Source of the DNA: Ascoidea rubescens DSM 1968
Taxonomy: Eukaryota > Ascomycota > Saccharomycetes > Ascoideales > Ascoideaceae
Reading direction: 5' to 3'
DNA: 64,000 nt
NCBI RefSeq assembly: GCF_001661345.1
Contig: NW_017962924.1
Span: forward strand, 310,001 to 374,000
In this document: positions 50,605-61,074 of the stretch, piece after piece
How the letters are laid out: every line of letters begins with the position of its first letter
Position numbering within the stretch: the stretch's first letter is position 1
Notes under the pieces: model-generated
Told to the model about the DNA's origin: nothing
Seen by the model: the letters and a program-made list of their open reading frames with translations, nothing else
The model's database searches: none
Translations under genes and position numbers: made by a program

Positions 50605-53241
50605 TATAGTTTTCTGTTGATTTAATTTATCTAATTGAGTTGTGGTTATCTTTGAATAATTCTGAACTTTTCAATGATAAATGGAAAAAATAAAAAAAAT
50701 AAAAACTCTGGTCAGGTGATATTGCGTATTCATACATATTTATACTGTAAAAGCATGTTATCAGCTTTGTGGGAGCTGCCACTGCAATGGATCTTTTGTT
50801 TTCAAAATGTCTGAATGAAGTAAAAATTGTTTCTGTTTGGGCAGCAGAAGTGGAAAAAAAGTGGGAGAAAGCATAAACCAGATTTTTAAATTGGTATATG
50901 GTAGAAAGTATATTAAGATTCTATTACGAAGTTAAGATTTTAAAAGGATTTTATTAAAATTGCGAATATACCATAATCTTATAGTTTATTGAAAATAACC
51001 AAATTTTGATCGATTAACAAAGGCAATTAGACGAATTATAAAGATTGGCAAGAGATAAAAGACACAACTTTAGTATAAACTCTAGATTTGAGGATAACAA
51101 ATTCTATTCTCAAATTTGAATATATGAAGATTATTATATGTATTTTAGTTCTGAGTACTTTTGTGCCCAAGTAACCATTCAATCTCTTCTTAAATGAGTT
51201 TCGATGTCTGATATTTAGAACCAACACAAAATAATGTAAATAAGTATTAAGGAAAAATTGACTGAAAAAAACGCAGATAATAATAAATGAAAAATTATTC
51301 AAAAAACAACTTGTTAAATAACATATCAATCAATATATTAAAGAAAACAAAGCATATAAATAATATCATTTACGAATATCATTTACGAATTTGAAATATT
51401 TAAGAAAATATTTCAGAATTTGCTATTTGCTATTTGCATTCGCAAATTTATTATTTATGAGTTAATAATTATTTGAAATCAGATATTATTTAATAGTTAT
51501 CTATACAGACAAAATAATATGCATCGAAAGCACTTGCAAAACTGGTAGATTGAAAATGCCTTATATGGTGATTACAGGAATCAATCAGACCGGCAAACAA
51601 ACGCAAAAGGATTTCTAAGCGGTAAAGGAAAAATCAAGTGGGAGTTCAAAGAGTCAGCTAAATATAGATAAGCTCTAGATAGGGAGGTATCTTAAACGAT
51701 GACTTGGGTAAGTTAATGATTAAAACCAATAACGACTTTCATGAATCATGGTTGCTTAATATCTGAGCGCTAGCGATGTAACTTGCAAAGACAATTTGAA
51801 TTTAAAATTTTCACTCAAAATCAGTTGCAGTTTGTTTGCAAACAATAGTGTGTGAGGTTCGAACCTTCTTGCAAACATGTAAGGCCTGCCTATTTTGGTA
51901 AGCCCACACAAATATGCCAGTAAAAAGTCAACAGGTTATGGGTCTATTAATATTCTAGCCTAAAAACACCAGAATTATTCCGCTGCAGACCCGGTCACCT
52001 CGTAAAACACACAGCGTTCGGACTGGCAACGGGCCTCGTCGCACCGCTGACTCCGCAACTGTTAAGGTTCCTCCACTGTGAGCCGAATGAGCTGTGGCAA
52101 ACAGGCTCTGCGTCCTAAGCGAGCGCTCGCTAACCCTGCCGCCGACGCCCTGCCAGTCCCTGCTGTCGCCTGTGTTTTGCACCTGTATCAGCATAGTAAT
52201 GCGGCACCCGCAGCTGTGTTTCAGACCACACTGCCGGTTTTTTTCACTACCAAAGTCGATATTGATGCTTTGACATATAACCAGATTGCCTGGGGCCATT
52301 TTTGCTCGCCTGTTTCTGTTTCTTGTTTGTTTTGCTTGCGAGAAATGCTTGCAAGGCCTCCTGTAGTTCTTTTCTGGTTTCATTACAGTTGCAAATTAAA
52401 ACTGAAACCGCAGCAGTTAAATTTGAGTGATTACTCTAACTCTTTTTAGTTTTTTTTTGCTCAGAAATTTTGTAGCCTCAAAAAGTTATTCTCAGCAAAA
52501 AGGACATTTATACCAAACTGTAATTCTTGTTTTTATAATATTCATAATTTTAATTCTTCCAAAAAAACTTGATTAGATTTGATTCAATCTAATTCAATTT
52601 TTATTAAAAATTTAAATTTAAACCTAAATCTAAATCTAAATTCAATTTTATTTCTCAATTTTTTGATTAATGCTATTCCTATTTATCCAATTCTCCCTTA
52701 AGTTTATTCTCAATTTAATTTATCTTATTCTTTTTATTTATAATTATTTTGTAAACTCATTTTTTATTTCTTGTTCTCATTTTGGCTTTCACTTTCATTT
52801 CTACCTTTACTTTTTTTACTTTATTCGTTTTTATACTTCAAGCCCGATAAATCTTTTATATAAGTACCCAAATTCTTTCTTTTTGTGTTGTTACCTATCT
52901 TTTTTAATTTTCTTTTCTTTTCTTTTCTTTTTATTATACCTCATTAAATCTCATTACACCTTCTATTATTACTAGTTTATATATACTCAATATACATTCA
53001 TCAAATAAATACATTACATTTAAAAAACACTCATAAAACATCACATCAAACATCTTGATTTCAAATACCCAACACAATTATCATCTATTCTAAATCTTCA
53101 GACAAATTTTTTAATTAATTTTTAATTAATTTTTAATAAATTTGAATTAATTCTTCATCTTATTCAAAAAGAAAAAGAAAAAGAAAATAATTTCTTTGGT
53201 TTTCCCTTTTTTACTTTTTCAATGCCAATAATATTCATTTC
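50605..53241. other. Gene-free divergent region with clustered palindromes and GC-rich island
   Basis: These 2.6 kb separate NHP10 from the STE5/FAR1-like gene head to head, the largest gene-free stretch here. It contains two perfect palindromes, GTTTGCAAAC (51834-51843) and AGGTTCGAACCT (51855-51866). CTTGCAAA-type words occur at 51533, 51782, 51868 and 52348. A GC-rich island covers about 51,960-52,360 and includes TGTTTCA (52217-52223), the inverse of the Ste12 pheromone-response element. A long AT-rich leader with TTTTTAATTAA repeats (about 53,105-53,145) runs up to the start. The open frames are not credible genes. GTTCGAA here does not belong to a foldable tRNA. Confidence 0.5.
51834..51866. 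promoter_or_regulatory. Adjacent palindromes GTTTGCAAAC and AGGTTCGAACCT
   Basis: Two perfect palindromes, of 10 and 12 bp, separated by 11 bp. CTTGCAAAC follows immediately. They are probable dimeric factor sites, but the factor is unknown. Confidence 0.45.
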
Positions 53242-56200
53242 ATGAGACCCTTATCTATATCCAGTGGCAGAAGATCTCAGAGATCCCAAAGATCCCCAAG
53301 ATCTCCCTTTTCTTCTTCTAAAATTTCTTTATTACAAAAGGATAATCAAAGTGTTAATAGCTATAGTAGCCCCAACAGCCTTATTAGCCCTAATAGTCTC
53401 AGTATTCATAATAGTCCTAACAGTCCCAAAAGTCCAAATAGTTTCATTAGTACCAGCAGTGCCAATAGTGCCAATAGTTTCCATAGTCTAAAAAAAAAAA
53501 AGATTTTTTCAAGACAAAGAAATAGTTTTTTAGCTGACTTCAAATGTTGCTTTTGTGATATATCTCTAGAGAGTATCTTGCCTGGTGAAGAAAATATTCA
53601 ATTATCCTGTTCCCACAATTGTCATTTTAAATGTTATTTAATATTTATGAATAGAAATGATATTAACAATGAAATTCAATGTCCTTCATGCCATAAATTA
53701 ACAAAACCTCTAAAAGAATCCGATCATGATAAATTGGTTCAACTGTTATTAACTCAAAACCCAAAAAAATATCCGTTAACCGATTTAAATACAATTGGTA
53801 ATTATCATTATAATAATAATAATGAAGATGAAGATTTTGACTGTACAGATTATAATAGCTTCAATAGTTATGAATTATACAATACTTATAGCAATAACGA
53901 TGACTCCACTCAATTATCTTCGGAAATATCAACTTCTCCCATAACTCCAACTGAAAATTTCACCGATTATCAATTGTTTTTTCAATCATCTTCGCTAAAT
54001 AATTTTACTTATTTAGATAATGAAGAAAGCTTTTTCCAAAATTCAGGATCTTCAAATTATTCATCATCTGAAATAGTTGCGAACGATTTAATCGATAAAT
54101 TAAATACTCCAATAATTAGAGTTATCCCCGAACAAAAAAAAATAACTTTTAGAACTTCTTCCAATAATTATGTTTTGCCTTGTGTCTTTAATATATCAAT
54201 GCCCTCAATTAACCCAAATTCAAAATCAAATAAGAATAACACTAAAAATACCAATGAAGTTAATCAAAATGATAAAATTGACGAAGAAAAAATTAAAAAT
54301 AAAATATCTGTTCAAGTTAAAAAGCTAATTAAAAGTAAATTATCAGGTAAATTTAGTGTTGATTTCCAAAAATTAGGAAATTTGAAAATGTTTGATTATT
54401 TAAATTTTGCTCTTATTGATGGCACCGAGTATCTTGATGCTCAATGCTACTTATTTGAAAAATACCTCCTAATCTTAAATAACCAAGGTAATTCGATTAC
54501 TGGGATTATTCAAATCAAATCAGATTTGTCATCTGTAATTGAATTGAATGAAAATACAATCCTGCTAAATTCCACTATACCTACCTTACCTGAAGTCGAT
54601 GTTTATTCTGAAGACAAAAGAATCATATCAAAATGGAAAAATTATTTAAAATATTCGTCTCCCTATATCGATTTTAAACCAAAAGATGTTTCTTTAATTT
54701 CTTTAACAACAAATGCTTGGGATATAATTGATCAAATTGATTCAATTCATCACATAATACCTGATTATATAAAAGAAATTAACAATTATAAAAGAAAGGG
54801 TTTGTTACTACCAATGCACTTATTATTAAAGACTCTACCTGAACCAGAGCCCCTACCTTTAAGAATGATATTAGGTATTTCAATTTTTAATATGGATAAG
54901 TCATTGACAAATCAAGAGTATAAAGACAGTGTTTTACAATTAATTAAAACAATTGCAAACTCTTTGACTCCATTGGATAAATTTGGAATTGTAATTATAG
55001 GTTCTAATGGGAGTAATATTGGAAAATTTAGTGAAAGATTAAGCTCAGATGGCAGCTGGAAAAATTGGGAAACTTATTTTGATGAAAAATTAGTAATCCA
55101 TGATAACTATGACCCAATTACAAAAAAATCATATATCAGCAATTCTTTTGAAGAATTAAGTTTATATTTTGAAAAATGCAGAGAAATTATAGGTACCTGG
55201 CCTGAATGTGAAAATCCAAATGCAAATATTGTTAGAAAATTTGTAATTCTTAATGCAAAATATGATGTTGCTTCTGATAATTCAATTTCATTAAAAGGTA
55301 ATAAAACATACCATGATACTCAACTAGATAATGTGATAAATAAAAACTTGAAAAAAATTATAAAAGATAATCATTTTACTCTTCATTCATATTTAATAGG
55401 AAAGGAATATAATGTGTACCTGGTTAAATATTTTGAAAAACTTTTTCATTTTAATGGTATTGAATTTGGTTCTGAATTGAAAAGAATTAATACTTTAAAA
55501 GATTTTGATATTGTGAAAATAATCGATGAATGTCACAAAATTTGCATACCAAATATTAAGATTAGGTTTAAACCATTAATTGAAAATATAATTATTGAAA
55601 AAGCAGAATTTGATGAATTTGGTGAAAAAGAAGTTGAATTTTCAATACAAAAAAATCGATCTATTTTAGCTGTTGATTCTATTCGAGAGGCAATTAGAGA
55701 ACAAGAAATTCCTATCAGTTCTACTAGCAATAAACCATCTCGAAGCATTTTTTCTGAAGATAACTTGGTTGAGTTTAATCTAAAAGATTTGACACCGGGA
55801 TATTGCAAAAATTTCCTGTTCAAGTTCAATATAACAATCAACAATAGATTTAAACAATTTTATACTCAATTAACAGGTAATAACATATCGGTATCTTCCA
55901 CAGGATCACCAGCACCATATGGTGATATTCCTTTAATTAATTATTCAAGCGAGCACTATAAAGGTAATTCAAAACCAATTAAAGTTGAAATTAAAGCAAA
56001 TTTTATTGATGATATTACACTGATGCAGAATATAACATCATATATACCGTCAAACAAACATAGTGACAGTAATAATGATGAGTTGACAATTGATACAATA
56101 ATGAACATTCCAGTATTTGCCCCCCTTTCGGCTTCAAGAGACATTATGTTTGCTAAAAGACAGGCAGAGTTAACAGCAGTAAGATCTCTAAGAAAGGCTA

Positions 56201-56517
56201 TTGAAATATACTCAATACTAAAGCAAAAGGCTATTAACCATAATAATAAAATAAGCAAAAAAGATTTAAAAAAAGTTAAAGGGATTTTGATGCAATCGGT
56301 TTCAACAATTTTTGGAATAATTAGAGGATGTGTTTCAACATTAAAAGAAGATGAGGAAATCAATTTAAGCAATAAGGAGCAGCAGACACAAAAATATATC
56401 GAGGGAATTAGTAATAATCTTTCAAAACTAGCGAAACTAGTTGAGAGCAATAATGAACTAGCAATAGTGTATGGATATGACTTGCTTTTATTTTTGGTTT
56501 TTCAAAAAACTGAATAA
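53242..56517 (+). CDS. Ste5/Far1-type pheromone MAPK scaffold
   Basis: Ste5 and Far1 are related scaffolds that bind the G-beta subunit Ste4 through a RING-H2 domain and, in Ste5, assemble the mating MAPK cascade. The 1,091-residue product has a Ser/Pro/Asn-rich head with SPN repeats (about 41-70). The RING-H2 domain spans residues 102-150 (Cys102, Cys105, Cys123, His125, His128, Cys131, Cys147, Cys150), in the Ste5/Far1 spacing CSHNCHFKCY. An Asn/Ser/acidic linker follows. A PH-like region lies at about 365-475, and a VWA-like region from about 530 (EPEPLPLRMILGISIF, LTPLDKFGIVIIGSNGSN) onward. The C-terminal part is helical. Size and the VWA-like part point to Ste5, the RING matches Far1 equally well, so no symbol is assigned. 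Confidence 0.82.
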   Translation: MRPLSISSGRRSQRSQRSPRSPFSSSKISLLQKDNQSVNSYSSPNSLISPNSLSIHNSPNSPKSPNSFISTSSANSANSFHSLKKKKIFSRQRNSFLADFKCCFCDISLESILPGEENIQLSCSHNCHFKCYLIFMNRNDINNEIQCPSCHKLTKPLKESDHDKLVQLLLTQNPKKYPLTDLNTIGNYHYNNNNEDEDFDCTDYNSFNSYELYNTYSNNDDSTQLSSEISTSPITPTENFTDYQLFFQSSSLNNFTYLDNEESFFQNSGSSNYSSSEIVANDLIDKLNTPIIRVIPEQKKITFRTSSNNYVLPCVFNISMPSINPNSKSNKNNTKNTNEVNQNDKIDEEKIKNKISVQVKKLIKSKLSGKFSVDFQKLGNLKMFDYLNFALIDGTEYLDAQCYLFEKYLLILNNQGNSITGIIQIKSDLSSVIELNENTILLNSTIPTLPEVDVYSEDKRIISKWKNYLKYSSPYIDFKPKDVSLISLTTNAWDIIDQIDSIHHIIPDYIKEINNYKRKGLLLPMHLLLKTLPEPEPLPLRMILGISIFNMDKSLTNQEYKDSVLQLIKTIANSLTPLDKFGIVIIGSNGSNIGKFSERLSSDGSWKNWETYFDEKLVIHDNYDPITKKSYISNSFEELSLYFEKCREIIGTWPECENPNANIVRKFVILNAKYDVASDNSISLKGNKTYHDTQLDNVINKNLKKIIKDNHFTLHSYLIGKEYNVYLVKYFEKLFHFNGIEFGSELKRINTLKDFDIVKIIDECHKICIPNIKIRFKPLIENIIIEKAEFDEFGEKEVEFSIQKNRSILAVDSIREAIREQEIPISSTSNKPSRSIFSEDNLVEFNLKDLTPGYCKNFLFKFNITINNRFKQFYTQLTGNNISVSSTGSPAPYGDIPLINYSSEHYKGNSKPIKVEIKANFIDDITLMQNITSYIPSNKHSDSNNDELTIDTIMNIPVFAPLSASRDIMFAKRQAELTAVRSLRKAIEIYSILKQKAINHNNKISKKDLKKVKGILMQSVSTIFGIIRGCVSTLKEDEEINLSNKEQQTQKYIEGISNNLSKLAKLVESNNELAIVYGYDLLLFLVFQKTE

Positions 56518-56936
56518 ATTAATTATACAATTGGATAACTCATTACCCGATTAAAAACAATCAATTTTTTTCATTTCAAAACACCTTTTTTTTTTTTTTT
56601 TTGATTTCAGAATTTTTTAAATTTTTATGGATTTCTTTATTATTTTTTATTATATTGTTATTATACCACTATTATTTTTTTTATTATTTTTTTATTTAAG
56701 CTAGTTGCATGATGATAAACAATTGAGATTTTACTTTTTCATTATTTTTATGATTTTTTTTACCCGTTTTTATATATTCAAGTTAATATTTTAGTGATGA
56801 TATTAAAAGCTAATTTTAATAGATAATTTTCAATTTTAATTTTAGCATTAGTTGTAATTATAATTTTGATTTTAATTTTAACATTGGTTTGGGATTGAAT
56901 TAAACTGGAATTGAAATCGAAATTTTACTGAATTTA
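56518..56936. other. Convergent intergenic, T-rich
   Basis: A 419-bp interval between 3' ends. It has a long T tract (about 56,587-56,602) and further T/A blocks. No gene or structured RNA is seen. Confidence 0.5.
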
Positions 56937-57169
56937 CTATTTTCTGGTAGAGCGTCTTAAGTTTTGTCTTCGATTCGTTTTTCTTTTTGAACCAGATTCA
57001 GTGTTTTTTAAAGGAATTTTTTTGTTGTTTGCCTTTGTGTTTTGTTTTTTAACTTTTTTCAGAGTATTGTTGGTTGTTGTTGTCGTCGTCGTCGTTGTTT
57101 GAGATCTTGTTCTCTTTGAAGCATTTTTAGGTTCTGGTGTTTTTTCTTCTTCTTCCTCTTCTTCTTCAC

Positions 57170-57201
<32 letters not shown>

Positions 57202-57698
57202 GAGCTTTCATCATCTTCCTCTTCGTCTTGTTCTTCAATGTCATAGTCACCGTCGCTACTGTCCTCCGGAGATAAAGAAATAGCTTTTTCTTCAATTAAC
57301 GCACCGAATTCTTTATAAGGCAATTCAAATTCTCTTCCTTTTACTATCTCTAGATTGTTTAATTTGATATTGTTGTTAAAAAGCTGATTGATTTCAGCGT
57401 TTGCATTTTTAGTGTTTTTACCATCAGAAGAATCAGTGTCATCATCGTTTTCAAAATAATCAGATTCCGATAATTCTAGTTCATCCAACCCATCTAAGTT
57501 AAAAGAATATCTCAATTTTTCCCAAATGTCTTCAACCCGAATCAAATTTTTCTCAGATTGATTGGAGGTGTTAGAAACATCAGAATTTAACTGATTTAAA
57601 ATACAGAGCATATTTGAGTATTTATGTTTTCCCACAGGCTTGTGCTGGCAAATAGCCTTGAATAGAGATATTTCTTCATCCAATGACCATTTTCTCAT
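56937..57698 (-). CDS. EAF7: NuA4 histone acetyltransferase subunit Eaf7
   Basis: Eaf7 (MRGBP in animals) joins Eaf3 and Eaf5 as a NuA4 module that also acts on elongating chromatin. The 253-residue product has the CT20/Eaf7 domain: WSLDEEISLFKAICQHKPVGKHKYSNMLCIL at the start, DIWEKLRYSFNLDGLDELE in the middle and EFELPYKEFGALIEEKA at about 124-140. An acidic tail with a 10-Asp run and an 8-Glu run follows, then a Thr run and a basic end. I start at the ATG at 57698 (MRKWSLDEE), matching the family; the two codons before it lack an ATG. The acidic tail is encoded by CATCAT-type repeats (plus strand about 57,171-57,200). It diverges from NAM9. Confidence 0.93.
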
Positions 57699-58073
57699 GT
57701 TCAAATCTAAACGCTTTTGCTAGTTCTCATCAGATTCAATGGTTTTATTCAATATCTTCTCATCATTTGTTCATTTCCATTAAATTTCAAAACACAGAAA
57801 CTTTAAGAGCCAGATTTCCATTACCAAACATCTGGCACTGTGTTTTGTTGGGGAATGTATGCGTGACCACACTTAAATTCCTCTCCAGCAGCCCTGATGT
57901 CCCATCCACAGCAGGGGGACTTTTGTCAGATATCAGCACGTGCTTCAACCGCTCTCGAGCTGAAAAGTTTTTTATTGGAGGAGTTTTTCCCAGCACCAGA
58001 AAAAGCACCGAAAGAAGCACCAAAAGAAGCAGAGGAAGCACCGAAAGAGCGTTTTGCTGCCAGACTATTTGCA
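57699..58073. promoter_or_regulatory. Divergent promoter EAF7/NAM9
   Basis: A 375-bp interval, GC-richer from about 57,880 on, with a CACGTG E-box at 57937-57942 (context GCACGTGC). CACCGAAAGA-like repeats (about 58,000-58,050) precede the NAM9 ATG. Frames on both strands here are simple-repeat translations. Confidence 0.45.
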
Positions 58074-59878
58074 ATGACCAGGAAGATATCTGCGTTGAAT
58101 AGTTTGTCCAGAGGGGTATGGTGGACTTGCCTTGTTTTGTACAACTAATACTGACCCAGACAACTTACTAACAGCCTTTGGTTTTCATATAGCACATACG
58201 TACCTCTTGGAACAAGTACAACTTGTTTAACTTGTACAAGAAAAGAAATGTCAATCTTCGTGGCAAATCGTTGTACCAACAAAAATGGTATTCCAAAGCT
58301 GAATCAAGAGCCTATCATGGAGAGCATTTGACTGAAAAACAATGGAGCAGAACCTTTGTGCCAAATTTGAAAGGTGTCGCTCAATTGGATTCCGGTTTGC
58401 AAGCTCATAACACTGAAACACCATTGGTTTTGCAAACGTATGCTCCATTGGAGAGGAGGTTGGATTTTGCTTTATTCAGATCCTTTTTTGCTTCTTCTGT
58501 AAGACAAGCAAGAAGATTTATTTTGTCTTCGCATGTTCATGTGAATGGTGTGAAAGTCATCCAGCCAAGTTATCCACTACGTCCTGGTGATATTTTCAGT
58601 TGCAACCCAGAAAAGGTTTTGCTAGCTTTAGGGGCCAAAAAGCCCTCGGTAAAACAAGCAGCAAAAATCGATTTTGTTACAGTTAATAAATGGAATGATT
58701 TTGTTAAAAAAGCAAAAGAAAATCCAGAGAAAACATGGAATGATCAATTACTAAGAAAAAAACATGGATGGAATGGTGAAATTGATCGCAATACTCAAAG
58801 GATTTTAATTGCCAATTCAAATAAAGTTGTCAAAAAAATCATTGAAACAGAACAAGAAAAATGTGATCCAGAACTAATTTTATTCGATATATTAAGAATT
58901 TCTTCAAATGCAGGAAACTCTGATGTGGCTATATTAAAAGCATTGACTCCAAAATTTGGTGGTAATGCTAAAAAATGTTTAACTATTTATCAAGATCTTT
59001 TATCAACATTTGAGAATGAAATTCCACCTTCATTACCAAATTTATCTGATCAAAAATTATCTAAATTAGTTAATAGAATATTAGGTTTTAACATTCAAGA
59101 AACTGATAAAACTGTCAAGCAAGAAACATCAACAGCCAAAGATCTTAAAGATCCTAAAGATCCTAAAGATTTTAAAGATTCTAAAGATTCTAAACAATCT
59201 GTCGAACCAAAAGAGCAAGCAGCTTCTAAGGGAAAAGAATTGGTAGATTCTAAAGAATCTGTTGAAACAAATCAAAATCAAGAAAATACCAAAGTAGATG
59301 AAGAGGCAACTTCAACGTTTGCAGAATTAAAAAGATCTGAAATATTCAATTCTGAAGAAAAAAAACTACAAAAAAAACAAGAGAAAGAAAAGACAATTAA
59401 GATAAAAGTGAAAAAACTTCAAAGCGTAAAATATACCTTGAACCAAATAACTTCATCTCTTCGTAACCAAATTGATGCAGAGTACAACAGTAAATTTATT
59501 AATCCTAATAAAGACAACTTCAGAGTTACAGACTTAGTTTTAGACCCCGAATGGCATAAAAATTTGAAACCTCATAAACCTATTAACATAAAAGAGATTG
59601 TTGAAGATGAATCAAACGCCAAAATATTCTTACCATTTCAAAAGGGTTTATATGGAAGACAAGAAGCAGAAAAACCATATTTCACTCCATGGAAACTAAG
59701 ACCATTTATGGGCCCTTTTGCAATTTACCCCCATCACATTGAAATTGATTTTGATACTTGTCATGCCGTATATCTAAGTGATCCTGTTGCTAGACCTGGT
59801 TCTTCTGAAGTAATAACACCATTTGGAAAAGACATTAGTGAAAGAGCATTTATGTTCTACCAAAGAAAACGTTTGTGA
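58074..59878 (+). CDS. NAM9: Mitochondrial ribosomal protein uS4m (Nam9), spliced
   Basis: Nam9 is the mitochondrial small-subunit S4 protein; S. cerevisiae alleles act as nonsense suppressors. I read join(58074..58115, 58193..59878), 575 residues. Exon 1 encodes MTRKISALNSLSRG and the splice gives [17 protein letters not shown], matching the family's N-terminal [20 protein letters not shown] region. The S4 RNA-binding part follows (SLYQQKWYSKAESRAYHGEHL, RRLDFALFRSFFASSVRQARRFI, VHVNGVKVIQPSYPLRPGDIF). The middle is divergent with KDPKDPKDFKDSKDS repeats. The conserved end is KPYFTPWKLRPFMGPFAIYPHHIE, then CHAVYLSDPVARPGSSEVITPF. I saw no CUG codon. Without exon 1 the protein would lack a start in the conserved region. 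Confidence 0.96.
58116..58192 (+). other. NAM9 intron
   Basis: A 77-nt intron with donor GTATGG, branch TACTAAC (58166-58172) and acceptor CATATAG ending at 58192. The join is phase 0 and restores the conserved N-terminal uS4m sequence. Confidence 0.94.
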
Positions 59879-60761
59879 TTTTTATAAAAGTAAAACACTG
59901 AAAAAAAAGAGCTTGTACATATTTGTTTGTTATAGGTATTATTTATTTTTTAATTTTTTCAATTTTCTAACTTTTAAATTGTTTAATTTCCATGAAATGT
60001 AGACAAAGATAAAGGAAGCAAAAACTTGTTTCTTTAAACATTCCAAACATAAAAGCAAAAGCCGTTATCAGTATCCCTCCATTGCATTTTATCAATGATA
60101 TTCATTTGCTTGATTATAATCCAAAACAGTCATTATACCATATTTTAAAGCTAAATAAAAAAAGTAAAGATATCAAACAGATCAATCTTGTAATCTTGAA
60201 GATACTAAAACAGAATTTATCCGGCAACTACTGATATGCAAAAATCATAAAACAAGGTTAAATTATTTGTGAAGGAAGAATGCAAAATTTACTGCAAAAA
60301 TTCAAAACAAGTGAAAATTGATTAATCCAAATGAAAAAATAAAAGCTTTGAAGAGCAAAATAAATATAAATATAATTAGAAACTCAAATCCACACAACAA
60401 CAATTTAAAAAAATCTAGGAAGAGTCAGTTAACAGCCTAAAAATTTAAAATTTTTTGAAAACTGTCTCAATAAACACCTTTTTTTCTGTATTTATTACAA
60501 TTCTGTAGTTTCTTGTAAGTTTGAGTAGAATATACCTTGTGGTGTTTTAAATTGTGTCCAAACCCATAGATTTGCATTTACAGAACCAAAAAAATACACT
60601 TTATTTGACACAGTAGCAAGAAATTGAAATAAATATTTATTATTATTTCAAAATTACAACTGTACAAAAGTATCCTCTCTTTTAAAAAAAATATACATTA
60701 GTATAGTTATCTTGTTAAAAATAAAGATTAACATTTGAAGCCATTGTAGCAAAGGTGGAGA

Positions 60762-60885
60762 AACTTTTGGTGCTCAGAAATCAAAAAAGTTACAGCATTT
60801 GATTTGGACAATTTTTATGTATCAAATCGCATTGTGTCAGATAATATTGACACAATGAGACCACTGGGGTGGATGAGCAAAAGTT
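60762..60885. ncRNA. Candidate multibranch structured RNA or inverted-repeat element
   Basis: The ends form a 12-bp stem: AACTTTT (60762-60768) and GCTCA (60772-60776), with a 3-nt bulge, against TGAGC (60874-60878) and AAAAGTT (60879-60885). Inside are three hairpins: ATTTGAT (60797-60803) with ATCAAAT (60821-60827); a perfect 10-bp CATTGTGTCA (60830-60839) with TGACACAATG (60848-60857); and CCAC (60861-60864) with GTGG (60869-60872). Together they give a cloverleaf-like fold of about 124 nt. The strand is unknown, since the fold works on either. No known RNA family is recognised. The call is speculative. Confidence 0.35.
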
Positions 60886-61074
60886 GAAATATTTAGTGCA
60901 ATATTTTCTTTTCTTTTTAATATCAATATTCATGAAACGCTTTGTTTAAGAAATCTGGTTTAATAGTTACATATTTTGAGAATAAATACTGATTGCTTGA
61001 AATTCAATCAATGTCTTATAATATAAATCTCGTGTTTGTGAGTCAGATAACAATTTAAGTTCGGGTTTTGATAC

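Noticed and set aside
51697-51770. Possible box C/D snoRNA, with ACGATGA and CTGA about 65 nt apart
   Set aside because: The flanks do not form a terminal stem, the C box is imperfect and I found no convincing rRNA complement upstream of the D-like box.
51834-51880. Possible tRNA, because of GGTTCGAACC resembling a B box
   Set aside because: No acceptor, D-arm or anticodon stem can be drawn on either strand at proper distances. The motif is better explained as a 12-bp palindrome.
51955-52449. Opposed frames of 142 and 123 codons
   Set aside because: Mutually overlapping in a GC-rich island upstream of the mating scaffold. No domain and atypical composition.
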